Shown here: piece after piece, positions 1-8,347 of the stretch
Layout of the letters: the number at the start of each line of letters is the position of its first letter
How positions within the stretch are numbered: position 1 is the first letter of the stretch
Source: Bacteroidales bacterium
Lineage (GTDB): Bacteria > Bacteroidota > Bacteroidia > Bacteroidales > VadinHA17
Assembly: GCA_016936695.1 (NCBI GenBank)
Contig: JAFGXK010000108.1
Span: forward strand, 1 to 18,230
DNA: 18,230 nucleotides
Reading direction: 5' to 3'
The notes under the pieces: generated by a model
Databases searched by the model: none
The model's input: the letters and a program-made list of their open reading frames with translations, nothing else
What the model was told of the DNA's origin: nothing
Position numbers and translations under genes: made by a program

Positions 1-690
1 AGAGAATCTTTCCTTCTGTACCCTTGTCATGTAAATTATATCAGCCCTTGAAATGATATCTGTAAAATCGAGGTGCTCGTAGTATTTAAGGCCAAGGTTA
101 TCGAGGTATAGCTTGAACTCTTCAGGCATCTTGAGTTCTTCCGGTGAAATGAAGTTGAATGTTGTGTTCCATCTCGACATTGCCATCATGAGTGAATGAA
201 CAGTCCTTCCATACTTAAGGTCGCCGACCATGAAGATATTCAGGTTGTCTAGTGTTCCCTGCGTTTTCCTTATCGAGTAGAGATCAAGCATAGTCTGGGT
301 GGGATGCTGATTTGCGCCGTCACCTGCATTAATTACAGGTACCGAAGAAATTTCGCTTGCATATCTTGCGCTGCCCTCTATCGGGTGCCTCATTACGATA
401 AGATCGCTGTAACTGCTTACCATTTTAATGGTATCATGAAGGGTTTCTCCCTTGGAGACGCTCGTTGCACCGGCATCCGTAAACCCCACTATCTTTCCTC
501 CCAGACGGTTTATGGCGCTTTCGAAACTGAGCCTGGTCCGGGTTGACGGCTCAAAAAAAAGGGTTGCTATCACCTTGCCTTCAAGAAGCCTGCTTACAGG
601 GTTTTTTTCGAATTCAACGGCATGGTCAAGGATTTTCAGAATTTCAGCGGTGTTTAAATCATCTATGGAAACCAAACTTCTGTTTTTCAT
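1..690 (-). CDS. pyrB: Aspartate carbamoyltransferase catalytic chain, 3' end cut by window edge
   Basis: Aspartate carbamoyltransferase joins carbamoyl phosphate and L-aspartate to give N-carbamoyl-L-aspartate, the committed step of cytoplasmic pyrimidine synthesis. The minus-strand frame is open for 230 codons from the ATG at 688-690 to the window edge, so about three quarters of the usual 305-310 residues are visible. The carbamoyl-phosphate motif FFEPSTRTR is at residues 45-53 (S49-T50-R51-T52-R53). Further along are HPTQTMLD and MVGDLKYGRTVHSL, both diagnostic of the catalytic chain and not of ornithine carbamoyltransferase. A TAAATTTG box, matching the Bacteroidota -7 consensus, lies about 40 bases upstream. 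A regulatory chain gene (pyrI) often follows in Bacteroidota, but it would be outside the window. Identification is very secure. Confidence 0.97.
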   Translation of the reverse strand, partial: MKNRSLVSIDDLNTAEILKILDHAVEFEKNPVSRLLEGKVIATLFFEPSTRTRLSFESAINRLGGKIVGFTDAGATSVSKGETLHDTIKMVSSYSDLIVMRHPIEGSARYASEISSVPVINAGDGANQHPTQTMLDLYSIRKTQGTLDNLNIFMVGDLKYGRTVHSLMMAMSRWNTTFNFISPEELKMPEEFKLYLDNLGLKYYEHLDFTDIISRADIIYMTRVQKERFS

Positions 691-728
691 TGCTTTGGCT
701 GATTAGGGATATGGTTGTAGGCCAAAAA

Positions 729-736
729 CAAATTTA
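729..736 (-). promoter_or_regulatory. Candidate Bacteroidota -7 box upstream of pyrB
   Basis: The minus strand reads TAAATTTG, an exact match to the Bacteroidota -7 consensus TAnnTTTG. It lies 39 bases upstream of the pyrB ATG. No good TTTG -33 element is present at the expected 17-23 base spacing, so the call rests on the -7 box and its position. Confidence 0.4.
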
Positions 737-802
737 TTCAAGAAGAGCCTAAGGAAGGATGTGTGTTGATAATTAACTAACAACTTTCAAGGGTGCCATT
801 TG

Positions 803-1414
803 TCAGAAAGTGCCTTTGAAGAGATACTTCATATCGTTTATTCTGTCGAGCGCTGTAAGTATCCTTTCTCCCGATGCACGTCTAAAGCTAATCATCATTC
901 GGCATTCCAGACCAAAAAACTGTTCCGACTGCCCCGCTTCCTCCTCTTTTATTAACTTCATTACATCGTTGATTGAAGAGTAGGGAAACGTAATTTCATA
1001 ATGATCCCGGACATGATGCTCCAGTATTTCATTGTTAATCAGGGCGGATTCAGCTGCAGTCCTGTAGGCATTAATCAATCCGCTGACTCCAAGTAGTTTG
1101 CCTCCGAAATATCTTACCACAACAATAAGAATATTGGTAACCTGAAAGGCATTTATTTGCCCCAATATAGGTTTTCCGGCGCTGCCGGATGGTTCGCCGT
1201 CATCGCTAAACCTGTAATTGTTTCTTTCGTGCCCGAGCATCCAGGCGTAACAATGATGCCTTGCCGCGTGGTGCTCCTTTCTTACGTGTGCGAGAATGCT
1301 TTTGATTTCTTCCTGATCCGAAACAGGGTAAGCCAGTGAAATAAACCTGCTTCCTTTTTCCTTGTAGAGGCCTTCTGAAAATGATTTGATGATCAGGTAG
1401 GTATCCGGTTCCAT
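803..1414 (-). CDS. yigZ: YigZ/IMPACT (UPF0029) family protein
   Basis: This 203-residue protein has the usual length of the bacterial YigZ family. Family members have an N-terminal IMPACT-like domain and a C-terminal ferredoxin-like domain (DUF1949). Visible family features are KGSRFISLAYPV near residues 20-31, HHAARHHCYAWMLG near 47-60, FSDDGEPSGSAGKPIL near 69-84 and the strongly conserved VVVRYFGGKLLGVSGLI near 97-113. The C-terminal part is consistent with the ferredoxin-like fold. The eukaryotic relative IMPACT regulates Gcn2, but the bacterial function is not settled; a link to translation or nucleic acids is only suggested for the family. The gene lies 112 bases upstream of pyrB on the same strand, and that gap holds the pyrB promoter candidate, so the two need not be co-transcribed. 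Confidence 0.93.
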   Translation of the reverse strand: MEPDTYLIIKSFSEGLYKEKGSRFISLAYPVSDQEEIKSILAHVRKEHHAARHHCYAWMLGHERNNYRFSDDGEPSGSAGKPILGQINAFQVTNILIVVVRYFGGKLLGVSGLINAYRTAAESALINNEILEHHVRDHYEITFPYSSINDVMKLIKEEEAGQSEQFFGLECRMMISFRRASGERILTALDRINDMKYLFKGTF

Positions 1415-1483
1415 GAATAAAATAAAGCTGAAGAACTTCCGTTGATACTATGGTGCAATATTAGCCATATTATGTCAGGAAGG

Positions 1484-1514
1484 TTTCCGTGTAATACGAA
1501 AAATGATACTTTTG
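1484..1514 (+). promoter_or_regulatory. Promoter of the groES-like/response regulator pair
   Basis: TACTTTTG at 1507-1514 matches the Bacteroidota -7 consensus TAnnTTTG exactly. TTTC at 1484-1487 matches the -33 TTTG element at three of four bases, with a 19-base spacer. The predicted transcript would start around 1520, leaving a leader of about 13 bases before the ATG at 1534. This is among the best-formed promoters in the window. Confidence 0.6.
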
Positions 1515-1533
1515 TTTAAAAAAGAAATCATAA

Positions 1534-1917
1534 ATGGGCGTGTTACTTGATGAAAAAGACCTTGGAAAGCTGATAGTTATAGGCGACAGGATTTTAATAA
1601 AACCAAAGGTTCCGCAAGCAAAGACTAAGAGCGGATTATACCTGCCGCCAGGTGTAAATGAGAATGAAAAAGTTCAGATAGGCTATGTTGTCAAGGTTGG
1701 ACCAGGCTATCCGATACCTTCGGTAACCGATGCCGATGAACCCTGGAAAGGAAGAACAGAAGAACCAAAATATGTTCCCCTCCAGCCAAAAGATGGGGAT
1801 CAGGCAGTCTACCTTCAGAACAGCGCCATTGAAATTGAATTCAATAAGGAGAAATATATCGTCGTTCCGCAATCGGCAATTCTTCTGCTTTTAAGGGATG
1901 ATGGACTTTTTGAATAA
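1534..1917 (+). CDS. GroES-like co-chaperone family protein
   Basis: This 127-residue protein has a GroES-type fold with an extra segment. The GDRILIKP strand (residues 17-24) matches the GDRVLVKP core of GroES. It is followed by a KTKSGLYLPPG segment that corresponds to the mobile loop, and then by VGPG. The hydrophobic tripeptide that docks on GroEL (usually I-V/I-L after G) reads L-Y-L here. An insertion of roughly 20 residues after VGPG (about residues 58-80, rich in Pro and charge) makes the protein about 30 residues longer than GroES. The C-terminal EKYIVVPQSAILLLLRD fits the GroES end. No groEL is adjacent, so this is more likely a paralogue of the type annotated 'co-chaperone GroES family' in Bacteroidota than the housekeeping groES. 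Whether it binds GroEL is unknown. Confidence 0.85.
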   Translation: MGVLLDEKDLGKLIVIGDRILIKPKVPQAKTKSGLYLPPGVNENEKVQIGYVVKVGPGYPIPSVTDADEPWKGRTEEPKYVPLQPKDGDQAVYLQNSAIEIEFNKEKYIVVPQSAILLLLRDDGLFE

Positions 1918-2314
1918 AACCGGGCAAATGGAAAATGAATATCTGAGCACAAAAAAGATTCTGATTGTCGAGGATGACATATCAAGCAGGCTCTATCTTA
2001 ACAAGATCCTTGAGAAGACCGGGGCATCGCTTTTAAGCGCCTGCGACGGAAAAGAAGCCATTGAAGCAGCGAAGGCTAATCCTGACATCGATATAATCCT
2101 TATGGATATTCAGCTTCCCCTGATCGACGGCTACGGAGCAGCAAAGGTCATCAGGGAATTTAGGAAGAATGTAATTATTATAGCCCAGACTGCCTACAGC
2201 CTTCTCGGCGACCGTGAGAAAATAATTGCCTCAGGTTTTGATGATTATGTGGTCAAACCCATATTTCCACAGCAGCTGATAGAAAAGCTTACAAAATTTT
2301 CCCGGAAAATCTGA
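1898..2314 (+). CDS. Single-domain response regulator (receiver domain only)
   Basis: This protein of up to 138 residues consists almost entirely of a CheY-like receiver domain with no output domain. The phosphorylation site is intact: acidic pair D26-D27, phospho-acceptor D70 in LMDIQLPLIDG, T98 in IAQTAY and K120 in VVKP. The AQTAY and DDYVVKPI wording is typical of receiver domains in Bacteroidota hybrid kinases. If the first ATG (1898) is used, the gene overlaps the GroES-like gene by 20 bases; an ATG at 1928 (residue 11) would leave a 10-base gap and still keep the full domain. Either way the two are probably co-transcribed from the promoter upstream of 1534. It may act as a phosphate sink or relay, or through protein contact. 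No partner kinase is adjacent. Confidence 0.92.
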   Translation: MMDFLNKTGQMENEYLSTKKILIVEDDISSRLYLNKILEKTGASLLSACDGKEAIEAAKANPDIDIILMDIQLPLIDGYGAAKVIREFRKNVIIIAQTAYSLLGDREKIIASGFDDYVVKPIFPQQLIEKLTKFSRKI

Positions 2315-2331
2315 ACAAGATAAAATGTAAT

Positions 2332-3507
2332 CTACTCAGGATAAACCGATAGCTGTCTGAATTCATATTCAAACTGCTCGATCTCACCTTTCCATCTCTC
2401 CCTTTCAATCCTTGCCGGAACACTGTTAAGCAGGGCGCTTCTCATTATGGAATCACCTGACAGAATGTCAAAAGGCATTAGTTTATATTCATATTCATAG
2501 GGCGGATCATTGAATTTAAGCGAACCGGGAGGAGAGGTCTCCATGACTGCCGAGAAGTACTCGTAGGCAGTCAGTACCGGCAGAAATACGGCCGGATCAG
2601 TAACATGTATCTGGAGTCCATTGCACACCTGGCCAGCATACTTATTGAATGTTGGAATGAAATTATGAACCCTGAAGACGCACCCGGGAATCTTCCTCCC
2701 GTCAAGCTTATTCTTAAGCTTCTCTACATCAAAATAAGGAGCTCCGGATAACTCAAAAGGTATTGTGGTCCCTCTTCCTTCCGAGATATTTAGCGCTTCT
2801 GCAAGAACCATCCCCGGGTAAACCATTGCTGTCCTGAGTGTGGGCATATTAGGTGAAGGAAGTATCCAGGGCAAAGCGGTCTGATCAAACAATGACTGCC
2901 TTCTCCAGTTCTTCATCCATACAACATTAAGAGCACAGTTTATGCTGTGTTTTTCCCTTATCCATAAGGCCATTTCCCCAAGTGTCATCCGGTGACAGAG
3001 AGGAATGGAAGCGCCGCCGACAAAAGTAAAGTAATCTTCCTTAAGCACTGGCCCATCAAACTGAATCAGGCCTATTGGATTTGGCCTGTCAAGGATATAT
3101 ACGGGTATCCCAGCTTCGGTGCATGCTTCCATGCAAAGTTTAACGGTCCAGACATAAGTGTACAGACGTGCTCCCACATCCTGAAGATCAATAACAAACG
3201 CATCAAGTCCGGCAAGCATTTCCGAAGTCGGCTTCCTGTGCTCTCCGTACAGGCTGTGAACGGGAATCCCAAACTGGGGATGAACCGAACTGTTCCACTC
3301 TATCATATTGTCCTGAGTTTGTCCGTAAAGGCCGTGCTGGGGACCAAACAATGATGCGAGGGTACAGTCGTCTTTTTTTCGGAAAATTGTCGTTATATGA
3401 GTATAGTCAGATGCAATGCTCGGAGCGTGGCAAAGTACTCCAACTCTTTTCCCGGCGAGTTCCACGGGAGTATCATGTCGTATCTGGTCGAGTCCGGTTT
3501 GAGTCAT
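2332..3507 (-). CDS. NamZ-like DUF1343 protein (putative exo-beta-N-acetylmuramidase), no signal peptide
   Basis: This 391-residue protein belongs to the DUF1343 family. Characterised NamZ members (glycoside hydrolase family GH171) remove MurNAc from the non-reducing end of peptidoglycan fragments, so a role in cell-wall recycling is the best guess. Family features are GLDQI at the start, KRVGVLCHAPS near residues 20-30, LFGPQHGLYGQTQDNM near 53-68, FVIDLQDVGARLYTYVW near 104-120, LDRPNPIG near 139-146, PSPNMPTL near 218-225 and ISEGRGTTIPFE near 241-252. Two points are odd. The family fold starts within the first few residues, so there is no room for a signal peptide and the product should be cytoplasmic. 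The usual P-E-H-G motif reads P-Q-H-G (Q57). The gene is convergent with the response regulator, with 17 bases between stops. Confidence 0.88.
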   Translation of the reverse strand: MTQTGLDQIRHDTPVELAGKRVGVLCHAPSIASDYTHITTIFRKKDDCTLASLFGPQHGLYGQTQDNMIEWNSSVHPQFGIPVHSLYGEHRKPTSEMLAGLDAFVIDLQDVGARLYTYVWTVKLCMEACTEAGIPVYILDRPNPIGLIQFDGPVLKEDYFTFVGGASIPLCHRMTLGEMALWIREKHSINCALNVVWMKNWRRQSLFDQTALPWILPSPNMPTLRTAMVYPGMVLAEALNISEGRGTTIPFELSGAPYFDVEKLKNKLDGRKIPGCVFRVHNFIPTFNKYAGQVCNGLQIHVTDPAVFLPVLTAYEYFSAVMETSPPGSLKFNDPPYEYEYKLMPFDILSGDSIMRSALLNSVPARIERERWKGEIEQFEYEFRQLSVYPE

Positions 3508-3635
3508 GATATTTTTTATGATTAAGTGCTGATTTAACTATCTTTAACGGGTAACTCCATAATTGACGATTCAAAATCAAGCTAAAGTAAATATTCTTTT
3601 TTAAGTTTATAACCCCGTTAATACTGATCTGCCTT

Positions 3636-6449
3636 ATGAGAAAATTGCTTCTTTTTGCATTCATTACCATCCACTTGTATGCGACTGGTCAAAAGCAGCC
3701 TCTAGACCATTCGGTCTACGACAGCTGGAAAAACATCACTCAGTCGGTTATCTCACCCGACGGCAGTTGGGTTGCATTTACAATCAATCCGCAGGAAGGG
3801 GATGGCTGGCTGTATATAAGCGACGTTCGGAATGGATTGAAGGACTCAGTGGCACGAGGCGGATCTCCTCTCTTTTCGCCGGACTCAGACTATTTGGCAT
3901 ACATTCTATCGCCTGCAGCGTCAGAAACCCGGCAGGCGAAGAGGAAGAAACTCAAGGAGGATATGATGCCAAAAAAGAGTCTTGAGATCAGAAAACTGCC
4001 CGGGAATGTAATTTTTACTTCACAAAGGGTTAAATCTTTTTCTGTAGCGGAAGAAAAATCCCCTTGGATGGCTTATCACATGGAAAAGCCACTTCCGGCG
4101 AAGGAGGTTGCCGATTCCTCGAAGACCGGAAACGGCAAAACGGATGGAAAGGACAGGAAAGAAGAATCGAAAGGCAGCGAACTCGTTGTCTTTAATCCAC
4201 TGTCCAACGTAAGTTTCAACTTTCCTGATGTTACAGAGTATGTAGTGGCAAAAGGCGGAAATTCAATCAGTTTTATCCAGGAACTTCCCGATACCTCCTT
4301 AACCGCAGGATACAGAGTAAGCTCATTTGACTGCAACAAGGGGATTCCTGTAACGCTTTTTGAAGGCAGAGGCAGTGTTATAAAAATAACAACCGACAGA
4401 CCAGGTTTTCAAACCTCATTCCTTTATTCCTCTGATACTTCAAAAACCAAAGTCTATACACTTTTTCTTTCACGGTCTTTCGCGAATTCAACTTCTATAG
4501 TGGACACGATTAGCAGGTCGATGCCACCAGGATGGTCAGTTAGCGAAAACAGCGATATGGTTTTCTCGGAAAATGGGAAAAGACTGTTTTTCGGTACTTC
4601 CCCAAAACCAGTCAAAGAGCCTGAAGACACACTGCTGGCCGAGGAGAAGTACAAACTCGATGTGTGGTCATGGACCGACGGCCAGATTCAGCCACAGCAG
4701 AAAAAACAACTCGACAGGGAGCTCAAAAGAGCCTACCAAGCTGTTTATCATACAGATAAAAATGTAATGTATCAGCTTGCCGATCTTACAATGCCTGAAC
4801 TCAGGATGGATATTAAATCAGATTGCGAATTTGCACTTGGTATGTCCGGTCTCGAATATCAGAAATCATCTTCATGGGATTCAAAAAATTACGCCGACTA
4901 TTACATAGTTAGCCTGGAAACAGGAGAGAAAAAGCTCATTCTTAAAAAATATCCTTCACAGGTTCATCTGTCTCCTGACGGAAATTTTCTGGCTGCATGG
5001 TCGCCCGAAGAAATGTGCTGGAACCTGATGTCGCGGGAGGGAGAACTTCTTCGTCAGGTAGTACTGCCGGAAAATATGCCCCAGCATAATGAGCTTCATG
5101 ACAGTCCGTCTGATCCTTCACCATACGGTCTTGCAGGATGGACAGAAAAGGACAGGAACATTCTGATCTATGACAGATTTGACATCTGGTCGGTAAATAC
5201 AGGAAAACCCGAGGAGCCCGTGAACCTCACCAATGGTTTTGGCAGGTTGAATAATATTCGGTTCCGGTATGTGAAAACTGATCCTGATGCTAAGTTTGTT
5301 CCGGCCGGGGAAAGAATGCTCCTTTCGGCTTTTGATAATAAGAGCAAGGCGAGCGGATATTTTTCGGTCAAGCCCTTTAGTAAGGATGTCCCTGCAGAAC
5401 TGATACTTGAAAAAGCCGTGTTTTCTGGCGGAGTGACTAAAGCAAAAAACAGCGGCATGATAATCTGGAGGAAAGAGTCGGTTGACGTTTCTCCTGAACT
5501 TTTTGTAAGTGATATGAAGTTCACCCGGCCGGTGAGGCTGTCTGTAACAAACCCCCAGCAGAGAAATTTCAACTGGATGTCTGCTGAGCTTGTGGAATGG
5601 ATATCCTTTGACAACCAGACTCTTAGTGGAATATTGTACAAACCTGAGAATTTTGATCCATCCGGAAAGTATCCCCTGATTGTTTATTTCTATGAGCGCA
5701 GTTCAGACGGATTGTTCAGCTATTTCCCGCCTGCCCCCAGTGCATCAATAATAAACAGGTCTTATGCAGTTAGCAACGGCTATCTTCTTTTCGTTCCGGA
5801 CATAATTTACAAGGCAGGTTATCCGGGTGAGAGTTGCTATAATGCCGTGGTTAGCGGAACACAGGCGCTTCTGGACAGGTATGATTTCATTGACAGGAAC
5901 AAATTGGGCCTTGACGGCCAGAGCTGGGGCGGTTATCAGATAGCCTGGCTTGTAACCCGGACTGACATGTTCAGATGCGCCTTTGCAGGAGCCCCTGTAA
6001 GCAACATGACAAGTGCTTATGGAGGCATCAGATGGGAATCGGGAATGAGCAGGATGTTTCAGTACGAAAAGACCCAGAGCAGGATAGGGGGCACACTTTG
6101 GGAAAAACCGGTGCAGTATATCGAGAATTCAGCATTGTTCTATGTTCCGAAAATTAACACACCTTTGCTTATAATGCATAATGATGCTGACGGAGCCGTA
6201 CCCTGGTATCAGGGCATTGAATTTTTCATGGCCCTCCGGCGGCTGGAAAAACCGGCATGGATGCTGTCGTATAATGATGAGGCGCACAATCTGGTAAAAA
6301 GACCAAACAGGAAAGACCTGTCAATAAGAAAAATGCAATTCTTTGACCATTACCTTATGGATAAGGATATGCCATACTGGATGAAAAACGGTTTGTCCCA
6401 GACTGAGAAAGGAAAGATCGATGGGTATGAACTGATTAAAGACAACTGA
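3636..6449 (+). CDS. Secreted S9 family (prolyl oligopeptidase-like) serine peptidase
   Basis: This 937-residue peptidase is predicted to be exported by a signal peptide at residues 1-18 (MRKLLLFAFITIHLYATG). The first two thirds should form the beta-propeller of S9 peptidases; repeats such as VISPDGSWVAF and LSPDGNFLAAW are visible. The C-terminal alpha/beta-hydrolase domain carries a complete triad: Ser763 in GQSWGGYQ, Asp852 in NDADGAVPW and His884 in DEAHN. The S-W-G-G-Y-Q nucleophile elbow is typical of Bacteroidota S9 members that cut short peptides. A Lys/Glu-rich, low-complexity insertion lies near residues 155-180. No type IX secretion C-terminal domain is visible, so a periplasmic location is most likely. 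The gene stands alone between the divergent NamZ-like gene and the nucleotidase. The exact cleavage preference cannot be read from the sequence. Confidence 0.93.
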   Translation: MRKLLLFAFITIHLYATGQKQPLDHSVYDSWKNITQSVISPDGSWVAFTINPQEGDGWLYISDVRNGLKDSVARGGSPLFSPDSDYLAYILSPAASETRQAKRKKLKEDMMPKKSLEIRKLPGNVIFTSQRVKSFSVAEEKSPWMAYHMEKPLPAKEVADSSKTGNGKTDGKDRKEESKGSELVVFNPLSNVSFNFPDVTEYVVAKGGNSISFIQELPDTSLTAGYRVSSFDCNKGIPVTLFEGRGSVIKITTDRPGFQTSFLYSSDTSKTKVYTLFLSRSFANSTSIVDTISRSMPPGWSVSENSDMVFSENGKRLFFGTSPKPVKEPEDTLLAEEKYKLDVWSWTDGQIQPQQKKQLDRELKRAYQAVYHTDKNVMYQLADLTMPELRMDIKSDCEFALGMSGLEYQKSSSWDSKNYADYYIVSLETGEKKLILKKYPSQVHLSPDGNFLAAWSPEEMCWNLMSREGELLRQVVLPENMPQHNELHDSPSDPSPYGLAGWTEKDRNILIYDRFDIWSVNTGKPEEPVNLTNGFGRLNNIRFRYVKTDPDAKFVPAGERMLLSAFDNKSKASGYFSVKPFSKDVPAELILEKAVFSGGVTKAKNSGMIIWRKESVDVSPELFVSDMKFTRPVRLSVTNPQQRNFNWMSAELVEWISFDNQTLSGILYKPENFDPSGKYPLIVYFYERSSDGLFSYFPPAPSASIINRSYAVSNGYLLFVPDIIYKAGYPGESCYNAVVSGTQALLDRYDFIDRNKLGLDGQSWGGYQIAWLVTRTDMFRCAFAGAPVSNMTSAYGGIRWESGMSRMFQYEKTQSRIGGTLWEKPVQYIENSALFYVPKINTPLLIMHNDADGAVPWYQGIEFFMALRRLEKPAWMLSYNDEAHNLVKRPNRKDLSIRKMQFFDHYLMDKDMPYWMKNGLSQTEKGKIDGYELIKDN

Positions 6450-6555
6450 TATTAATCCCGGAAAATTCCCGGAATACATGATCCGTCAAAAAACATTAAT
6501 CATTAACCTTTTACCGATTTTAAACGATTTTAAAACTCTCTAACAAACAATATCA

Positions 6556-8322
6556 ATGAGAACAAGAATATCATTCACCGGCTGGGCCGTAATTATCTTG
6601 ACAGCTTTTGTATTATCATGTACCGGTGGTGGAACAGAAGGTGACTTAATCATCCTGGAAACAACCGATCTCCACGGTGTTGTGCTTCCTTACGATTTCA
6701 TGGAACAGCAGAAAATAGATGTCTCCCTGGCCTCCATAGCTTCATATATAAAAAAGGCACGAAGCGGCTCTGCCCAGGTGATTCTGCTGGATAACGGCGA
6801 TAATCTTCAGGGACAGCCATCGGTATACTATTATAATTTCATCGATACAGTATCACCTCATATAAATGCTGCAGCTTTCAATTCGCTGGAATATGATGCA
6901 ATTACTGTCGGAAACCATGATATTGAGGCCGGTCATTCTGTCTACGACAGGCTGGTCAGGGAATACAATTTTCCTTTGCTGGCTGCTAATGCAGTTAATA
7001 AATCAACCGGCATGCCCTATTTCGAGCCATTTACAATTATAGAAAAGAAAGGCATCAGGGTTGCAGTATTTGGTATGGTGACTCCGTCAATCCCTCAATG
7101 GTTGCCGCCGGAATTGTATTCCGGAATGGAATTTCGGGATATGCTCGAAACCGCAAAAATATATATGCCGATTATAAAGAAGGAAAAACCCGACCTGATA
7201 GTGGGACTTTTTCATTCGGGATGGGATGAAAGGGATGATGAAAGCAGTGGCGGAAGTCATTATGACAAAAATGGTGTAGCAGCAATAGCGCATAATGTAC
7301 CTGGCTTTGACGTGATCCTTTGCGGACATAACCACAACGTTGTCAATACGACGATTATCAATTCTGAAGGCGATAGCGTGCTTATACTTGAAGGAGGGAG
7401 CCGGGCGCAAAAGATCGGCAGAGTCGACGTGCGTTTAGTCAGGAACAGTACTACCGGAAAGGTTCAGCCGGTAATCAAAGGCTCAATCGTGGATGTCAGG
7501 GATTACGATCCCGACCCTGAGTTTATAAAAAATTTTCAGGATCATGACGCTGCTGTAAAAAAATATGTAAGCAAGGTAATCGCACATTCTGAGGCGAACA
7601 TGTCATCGAGGGATTCATATTTCGGCTCATCTCCATTTGTGGATATGGTTCATTCAATTCAGCTTGAGATCACCGGAGCTGACATTTCCTTCTCAGCTCC
7701 TCTCTCCTTCGATGTAAGCATACCGGCAGGACCGGTTACGGTAGGCGATATGTTCAAGTTGTACAGGTTCGAGAACATGCTCTATACCATGTGGATGACC
7801 GGTTCGGAGATAAAGAAGTATCTTGAGTATTCTTATTCCGACTGGCTGAATACAATGAAGGGTCCCGGTGATAATCTGCTGAAATTCCAGAAGACAAAAG
7901 ACGGGAAGATCCTTATGAGGAACGGTGAAGCCTGGCTTCAGAATCAGCCTTACAATTTTGACTCGGCAGCAGGCATCGATTATATTGTGGATGTCAGCAA
8001 GCCAGAGGGCAAAAGGATAACAATAAAGTCATTTTCGGATGGTACCCCGTTTGAGATGAACACTCGTTATAATGTTGCCGTCAATTCATACAGGGGAAAC
8101 GGGGGAGGAGGCCATTTTACATCAGGAGCCGGAATTCAGGCTGGCTTACTGCCGGGAAGGCTTGTAAGCTCGACTGATAAGGACCTGAGGTACTACATAT
8201 TGGTTAATATGGAGAACCGGAAGACAATCAGGCCGGTTGCTCTCAATAACTGGAGGATAGTTCCGGAAGCATGGGTAAAGACAGCAATGATAAGGGATTA
8301 TGAGTTGTTGTTTGGAAAATAA
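6556..8322 (+). CDS. Lipoprotein 5'-nucleotidase / cyclic-nucleotide phosphodiesterase (metallophosphatase)
   Basis: This 588-residue protein has the two-domain layout of the UshA/CpdB/5'-nucleotidase family, which releases phosphate from nucleotides outside the cytoplasm. Residues 1-22 form a lipoprotein signal ending in the lipobox VLSC, so Cys22 should be lipidated. The metallophosphatase domain carries the dimetal ligands: D38 and H40 in TTDLHG, D82 in DNGDN, N120-H121 in GNHD, H220 in LFHSG and H258/H260 in GHNHN. The C-terminal substrate-binding domain is present, with NSYRGNGGGGHF near its end. It cannot be decided from sequence whether it prefers 5'-nucleotides or 2',3'-cyclic nucleotides. 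The gene ends 25 bases before queE and probably shares a transcript with it and the OmpA gene. Confidence 0.9.
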   Translation: MRTRISFTGWAVIILTAFVLSCTGGGTEGDLIILETTDLHGVVLPYDFMEQQKIDVSLASIASYIKKARSGSAQVILLDNGDNLQGQPSVYYYNFIDTVSPHINAAAFNSLEYDAITVGNHDIEAGHSVYDRLVREYNFPLLAANAVNKSTGMPYFEPFTIIEKKGIRVAVFGMVTPSIPQWLPPELYSGMEFRDMLETAKIYMPIIKKEKPDLIVGLFHSGWDERDDESSGGSHYDKNGVAAIAHNVPGFDVILCGHNHNVVNTTIINSEGDSVLILEGGSRAQKIGRVDVRLVRNSTTGKVQPVIKGSIVDVRDYDPDPEFIKNFQDHDAAVKKYVSKVIAHSEANMSSRDSYFGSSPFVDMVHSIQLEITGADISFSAPLSFDVSIPAGPVTVGDMFKLYRFENMLYTMWMTGSEIKKYLEYSYSDWLNTMKGPGDNLLKFQKTKDGKILMRNGEAWLQNQPYNFDSAAGIDYIVDVSKPEGKRITIKSFSDGTPFEMNTRYNVAVNSYRGNGGGGHFTSGAGIQAGLLPGRLVSSTDKDLRYYILVNMENRKTIRPVALNNWRIVPEAWVKTAMIRDYELLFGK

Positions 8323-8347
8323 AGCTGTAACTATCACGTTCTGAATT

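Noticed and set aside
5168..5641. 157-residue minus-strand frame inside the S9 peptidase gene
   Set aside because: It is antisense to a well-supported gene, has no motif and no promoter-like sequence.
6456..6473. Imperfect CCCGG repeat pair after the S9 peptidase gene
   Set aside because: The arms need a bulge and no U-tract follows, so a terminator is not supported.
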